Source of the DNA: Doryteuthis pealeii
Taxonomy: Eukaryota > Mollusca > Cephalopoda > Myopsida > Loliginidae
NCBI GenBank assembly: GCA_023376005.1
Contig: CM042143.1
Location: forward strand, 78,794,778 to 78,858,777
Direction of reading: 5' to 3'
DNA length: 64,000 bases
The stretch's first letter is position 1. The number at the start of each line of letters is the position of its first letter. The notes beneath the pieces were generated by a model. It worked only from the letters and a program-made list of their open reading frames with translations, searched no databases and had not been told where the DNA came from. The position numbers and the translations under genes are program-made. This document shows positions 60,736-64,000 of this stretch, piece by piece.

Positions 60736-61149
60736 TATGGGACAAGAGTAGTGTATAAATTATTTTGTTTCTATTTAGAATTTTCTAGAATTGCCTCGAA
60801 CAAAATGAGGAGGGAAATTAGTTATTGTTTGCCAGGCTCAAATATCTTCCAATTTTTAATTATTTTGAATGTCTTTCAGATAAAATTACAGTCAATATCA
60901 TTATCAAAGTTTCACATTACTTCATATTTAATGAAAATAAAAAAAGGAATATTTCTGCTATAAAAACTACAATTGACCCAACTGTTGTAAAATCTCAGCA
61001 ATACAAAAATGGTGTCTTATTCATTCTGATTAATATCTTCTATCATTGTTTAATGTTTTTTATTTGCTCCACAACCCCACCACACCCCACACAACAACTC
61101 ACTTTGGATGCTATTTCAATTCAATTGGAATTAAAAGAATTTGGAAAAA
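60736..61149. other. Unassigned; frames not recognised
   Basis: Frames of 102 and 109 codons (60655-60963, 60825-61154) include CLQHKITQQGLTCCKTQPTN, which is R2 DNA, and then AT-rich DNA. Not called as genes. Confidence 0.35.
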
Positions 61150-61179
61150 ACTAAAAAAAAATTATTTCAAATGAAAGAA

Positions 61180-61293
61180 AGTACTAGTCCCAATTAGTAA
61201 TACATTTCTATAATAGATTTTAAGTAATAGTCTCAATTAGTAATACATTTCAATAATAAAAGATTTTAAGTAATAGTCTCAATTAGTAATACA
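61180..61293. repeat. ~43-bp tandem repeat, target of a Helitron
   Basis: Units of AGTAATACATTTCTATAATA and GATTTTAAGTAATAGTCTCA with AATT, about 2.5 times before the Helitron, and one more (TTTCTATAATAATAGATTTT and AAGTACTAG) after it. Confidence 0.88.
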
Positions 61294-61869
61294 TCTATTA
61301 ATAATGGAGATTCAGTATCTATTTGTCTGTCATTGCTTATATCACATTAACCAAAATTGTAAATACAACCTTGTATACACTCAAAATTTGAGTATGCAAA
61401 CTTAGACAATCTTTATTGTTTTTTAAAACAAGTTTTAATACATGCCTGGTATTATATATTTATATATACTTTGTTTTATTTTGATATAATTAAAGTTATC
61501 TAATGTATAGAGTTTTACAAGAAAATTATTAACAAACAAGAAATAGTTATATTTTTCAAGAGATTAACTAAAAAGTTTACAAATGAATAAATAAATACCT
61601 ACGATTTTATGTAAAATTTATGGGTAAAATATCAAAAATAATTATGTAATTAATAATTAATAGATGTGCACAACATTTTATTTGAGGGAGACAGAACTAA
61701 GTTTCTATTTCAAATTGATTTTTATGTTTTTTATTCCTTTAATAAATTTGATTATCTTACTTATGATGCAAACCCTCTGACACTGAATTTTTTCAATCCT
61801 ACCCACTCAGGCCAAATCTTTCCAAAATTATTTTTTACATCACCAGGAGGGCGTTTTTTTTAATGCTAG
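61294..61869 (+). mobile_element. Non-autonomous Helitron, Hel-B copy 3, with visible empty site
   Basis: Starts TCTATTAATAATGGAGATTC after GTAATACA and ends TTTTAATGCTAG before TTTCTATAATA. Joining the flanks gives GTAATACATTTCTATAATA, which is exactly the text of the uninterrupted tandem unit at 61197-61215. So the insertion is precise, between A and T, without target duplication. 3' blocks CAAACCCTCTGACACTGAA, CCTACCCACTCAGGCC and ATCACCAGGAGGGCG match Hel-B. A 65-codon frame inside is not conserved. Confidence 0.93.
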
Positions 61870-62041
61870 TTTCTATAATAATAGATTTTAAGTACTAGTT
61901 CCAGTTAATAATGACTGATAATTCTCTCAAAATAAATAAAAAGATGCAATTAACACTAATTGAATGTTAAAACACTAACAACATAAAGGGATTAGTTATA
62001 ATTTTGATTTGATTCTCAAAGCTTAGATAGTAAAGCAGCTG
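61870..62041. other. Tandem-repeat remainder and AT-rich spacer
   Basis: Continuation of the Helitron target repeat, then unassigned. Confidence 0.5.
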
Positions 62042-62320
62042 GTGTTTGGTTTGGTTTGTTTTATTTTACAGCATATCAACCTCAGTGGGTCATTTAATGC
62101 CGATAAAGTTTTGAAATAAATTAATTCTAATGGATAATCAAATTTTGTTTATAAACTCATGTTTTTCTATTTAACCCATAGATGGGACCCTAACAGGTAT
62201 TACCACTCCGGGTCAGAGTGGACCAGGGAGCAATGGTGATGAAGGGGTGCTCCACATTCCCCAAACCTCCAGAACTGGAACCTCACCATCAGAAAGTTTA
62301 ACATCATTCCCAGGACAGCA
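62042..62320 (+). repeat. R2 repeat, right-truncated
   Basis: TTTGGTTTGGTTTGTTTTAT, GCATATCAACCTCAGTGGGT, CATTTAATGCCGATAAAG, AACCCATAGATGGGACCC, CACTCCGGGTCAGAGTGGAC, GGAACCTCACCATCAGAAAG. The 85-codon minus-strand frame covers it and is not coding. Confidence 0.82.
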
Positions 62321-62552
62321 GCTGGTGTGATTAAACAGGCTTTCCCCGCCATCCCCACATCAAAAGAGGATACAAGTTTAACTATCACCTGGAGACTATC
62401 TTTTATTATTATCATCAATGCAGGCTGTTCTTCACAATCATAGAAAGTATGACCCAAATGAGTATCAATTTGTAAAAAAAAAAAAATTTTTTTTTAAATA
62501 AAAATACAAGCAAAATTAAAAGATGAAAGAAAATGCTAGTGAAAATTAATAA
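62321..62552. other. Unassigned spacer
   Basis: Less AT-rich at 62320-62460, then A and T runs. No gene recognised. Confidence 0.35.
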
Positions 62553-63056
62553 TACTGTGTTTCCCCCCGAAAATAAGATAGAGCTTATATTAATTTTCAC
62601 TCCGAAATATAACACTTGGGCATATTTTTTTAGGGTGGGATGTCTTATTCTTTAGATATCAAAAAACAACATTACGAAGTAGAAAATTATTAAATTTCTA
62701 AATAAACAGAAATTATGAAAAACGATCTACATTCATTTACCATTAACATGTTCTTTATTCAAAAACTCATCAAAGTCGTGTACTTTATGAATTTTGGAAT
62801 TTGTGTGTGGGCCTAGCTACAGGTTTTCTTGGGCATCTGGATAAATAGCACAAGCAAACGCGCGTCTTCTTGATTATTGACAAAGACGAGTGTTTGTGTC
62901 ATGTGATGTGATTGTGAAGAATGCTTATTTCTTTCATCTGTCTGCTGCTCTCAACTAGGGCTTATTTTAAGAGGAAGGCTTATATTAAAAACCCTCCTGA
63001 AAAATCACGCTAGGTCTTATTTTGCAGTTAAGTCTTACTTTTGGTGAAACATGGTA
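62553..63056. mobile_element. TIR element with TACTGTGTTTCCCC-type ends
   Basis: Left end TACTGTGTTTCCCCCCGAAA with ATAAGA and right end TACTTTTGGTGAAACATGGTA are inverted repeats. Subterminal GGCTTATATTAAAAACC and GGGCTTATTTTAAGAGG echo the left GAGCTTATATTAATTTT. About 500 bp, non-coding. Ends of this type are widespread among animal DNA transposons, but I cannot place the superfamily with certainty. Confidence 0.75.
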
Positions 63057-63165
63057 GGAATGGTTGACAAAGTTTCAACTGAAAATGAGAAGAAATAAAC
63101 TATAGTATTGATTGGGTTTGAAATAAACAGGATGGGTTTCATGATTATGACCATAAAAAATCCCC

Positions 63166-63172
<7 letters not shown>

Positions 63173-63203
<31 letters not shown>
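63173..63203. repeat. (TA)n microsatellite
   Basis: About 15 TA units, directly before the LINE inverted repeat. Confidence 0.95.
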
Positions 63204-63206
<3 letters not shown>

Positions 63207-63265
63207 AGTTTATTCTCTAGTCGCTTAGTTACCTGGACCCTAACTAAGCGACTAGAGAATAAACT
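63207..63265. repeat. Perfect 25-bp inverted repeat at a LINE 5' border
   Basis: AGTTTATTCTCTAGTCGCTT plus AGTTA (63207-63231) and TAACTAAGCGACTAGAGAAT plus AAACT (63241-63265), spacer CCTGGACCC. The right arm is LINE coding text (LTKRLENKL); the left arm is the same text inverted. Confidence 0.95.
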
Positions 63266-63590
63266 AGATGGGAGCTGCACAAGAATGCTGCAGGTGATCA
63301 TGAACACGACGTGGAAACAGCACCCTACGAGAAAGCAGCTATACGGCCACGTACCACATATCACCCAAACCATCCGAGTAAGACGGACAAGACAAGACTC
63401 CTGTGGAAGCCAGCACATGGACGGGCCAGTGTGGGCCGACCAGCAAAAATGTACGTTGATTAGCTCCTGTACGGATGCAGGATGCTGCATAGAGGACCTC
63501 TCGAGAATGATGAGCGATAGGGACAGATGGAGAGAGATTGTCATGGATATCCGCGCTGAAAACGCGACATGATGATGATTATGATGATGA

Positions 63591-63594
<4 letters not shown>
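63241..63594 (+). pseudogene. RTE-like LINE 3' end, broken reverse transcriptase C-terminus
   Basis: The plus strand reads LTKRLENKLDGSCTRMLQVI, then TWKQHPTRKQLYGHVPHIT and TIRVRRTRQDS, and finally CCIEDLSRMMSDRDRWREIV with MDIRAENAT and TGA (63570-63572), followed by (GAT)n. Between these a shifted frame carries HGRASVGRPAKMYVD with a stop, so at least two frameshifts are present. It is homologous to the minus-strand copy at 502-853 over its whole length, and both begin at the same codon region (WTLTK). The frame called from 63108 starts in unrelated DNA and is not a real N-terminus. Confidence 0.82.

Positions 63595-63640
<46 letters not shown>
63568..63640. repeat. (GAT)n then (TA)n microsatellites
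   Basis: GAT units (63568-63594) are the LINE tail, followed by about 23 TA units and ATTATTATT. Confidence 0.93.
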
Positions 63641-63644
<4 letters not shown>

Positions 63645-63958
63645 ATTATCTATATAACTGATAAAATTCCTATTATGTTCATACATAGGTAACCATAACA
63701 CAGCAAAAACAGCACATAATAGCAAGATTTTTATTAGAGCAACACACTTAACATGTTCTAAATTAGAGAATAAATCAATTTCCAGTCCAATTTGCAATGA
63801 ATGTTGGGATATTTGCAATGCTGAAAGTCATTTTTAATCATCCAAATCAACAGAAATATTTATGAAATGCTAATTAGAATCCTTCATAAATAGAAGCATC
63901 AATATCATCATGGACCATTATTAAACATGAATCCAATGGGTTTCTAGATTGTCTAGTA

Positions 63959-63992
<34 letters not shown>

Positions 63993-64000
63993 TGAATAGA
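63641..64000. other. Unassigned, ends in (TA)n
   Basis: AT-rich DNA without a recognised gene. A (TA)n array lies at about 63968-63990. Confidence 0.45.

Noticed and set aside
63108..63572. 154-codon plus frame as an intact gene
   Set aside because: It starts in unrelated DNA, crosses a (TA)n array and the inverted arm, and contains frameshifted LINE text.

Overview
The window looks like non-coding, repeat-crowded nuclear DNA of a metazoan, most likely a cephalopod of the Octopus type. This is an inference from what is visible: very AT-rich DNA, dozens of (TA)n arrays, at least two recurrent tRNA-derived SINE families, a 5S-rRNA-derived SINE-like repeat, non-autonomous Helitrons, mariner relics, and decayed LINE ends including one with C2H2 zinc fingers after the reverse transcriptase part. 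There are no operons, no prokaryotic signals and no intact long gene. Nearly every long open frame is an accident of low-complexity DNA (poly-T, GA-rich, TA-rich or a 30-bp minisatellite).

Family names used here are mine. S1: ~245-bp tRNA-derived SINE. S2: ~280-bp tRNA-derived SINE with a different head. 5S-SINE: repeat with a 5S-rRNA-like head and a hairpin module. R2: ~300-650-bp interspersed repeat that starts with the same hairpin module. R4: ~450-bp AT-rich repeat. R5: ~335-bp short-TIR element. Hel-A and Hel-B: non-autonomous Helitrons with TC starts and CTAG ends. M1 and M2: mariner-derived elements. F: fold-back elements.

Layout. 0-10 kb: RTE-like LINE 3' end (minus strand), R2, S1, S2, a fold-back next to a mariner end, Hel-A, a pyrimidine-rich tandem block, M1, S1, Hel-B, a TIR element with 56-bp subterminal repeats, and a GA-rich tract. 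10-20 kb: 5S-SINE, palindromic M2 MITEs, large fold-backs, two R4 copies, Hel-A, and the start of a tandem 5S-SINE array. 20-34 kb: that array, R2, S1 and S2 copies, a TGTTACAT palindrome cluster, a second GA-rich tract, a 30-bp minisatellite, and a tandem duplication with an R5 insertion in one copy. 34-45 kb: R2 joined to a 5S head, an S2 split by M1, Hel-A, a LINE reverse-transcriptase relic hit by an S2 with a 15-bp target duplication, a zinc-finger LINE end between (TA)n arrays, R5, and a second mariner relic. 45-64 kb: more S1, S2 and R2, one good candidate for a cellular terminal exon (about 51.75-51.92 kb, plus strand), Hel-B and Hel-A, several TIR elements, an inverted R2 pair, a Hel-B inserted in a tandem repeat that preserves the empty site, and a second RTE-like LINE end whose 5' border is a perfect 25-bp inverted repeat.

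The window is best read as layered insertions. SINEs and LINE ends came in by target-primed reverse transcription, Helitrons inserted between A and T, and mariners inserted at TA. I see no gene cassette or defence system. The most informative items are the Helitron family with an internal empty-site control, the 5S-SINE and its shared hairpin, the nested insertions that give a relative order of events, and the candidate terminal exon.
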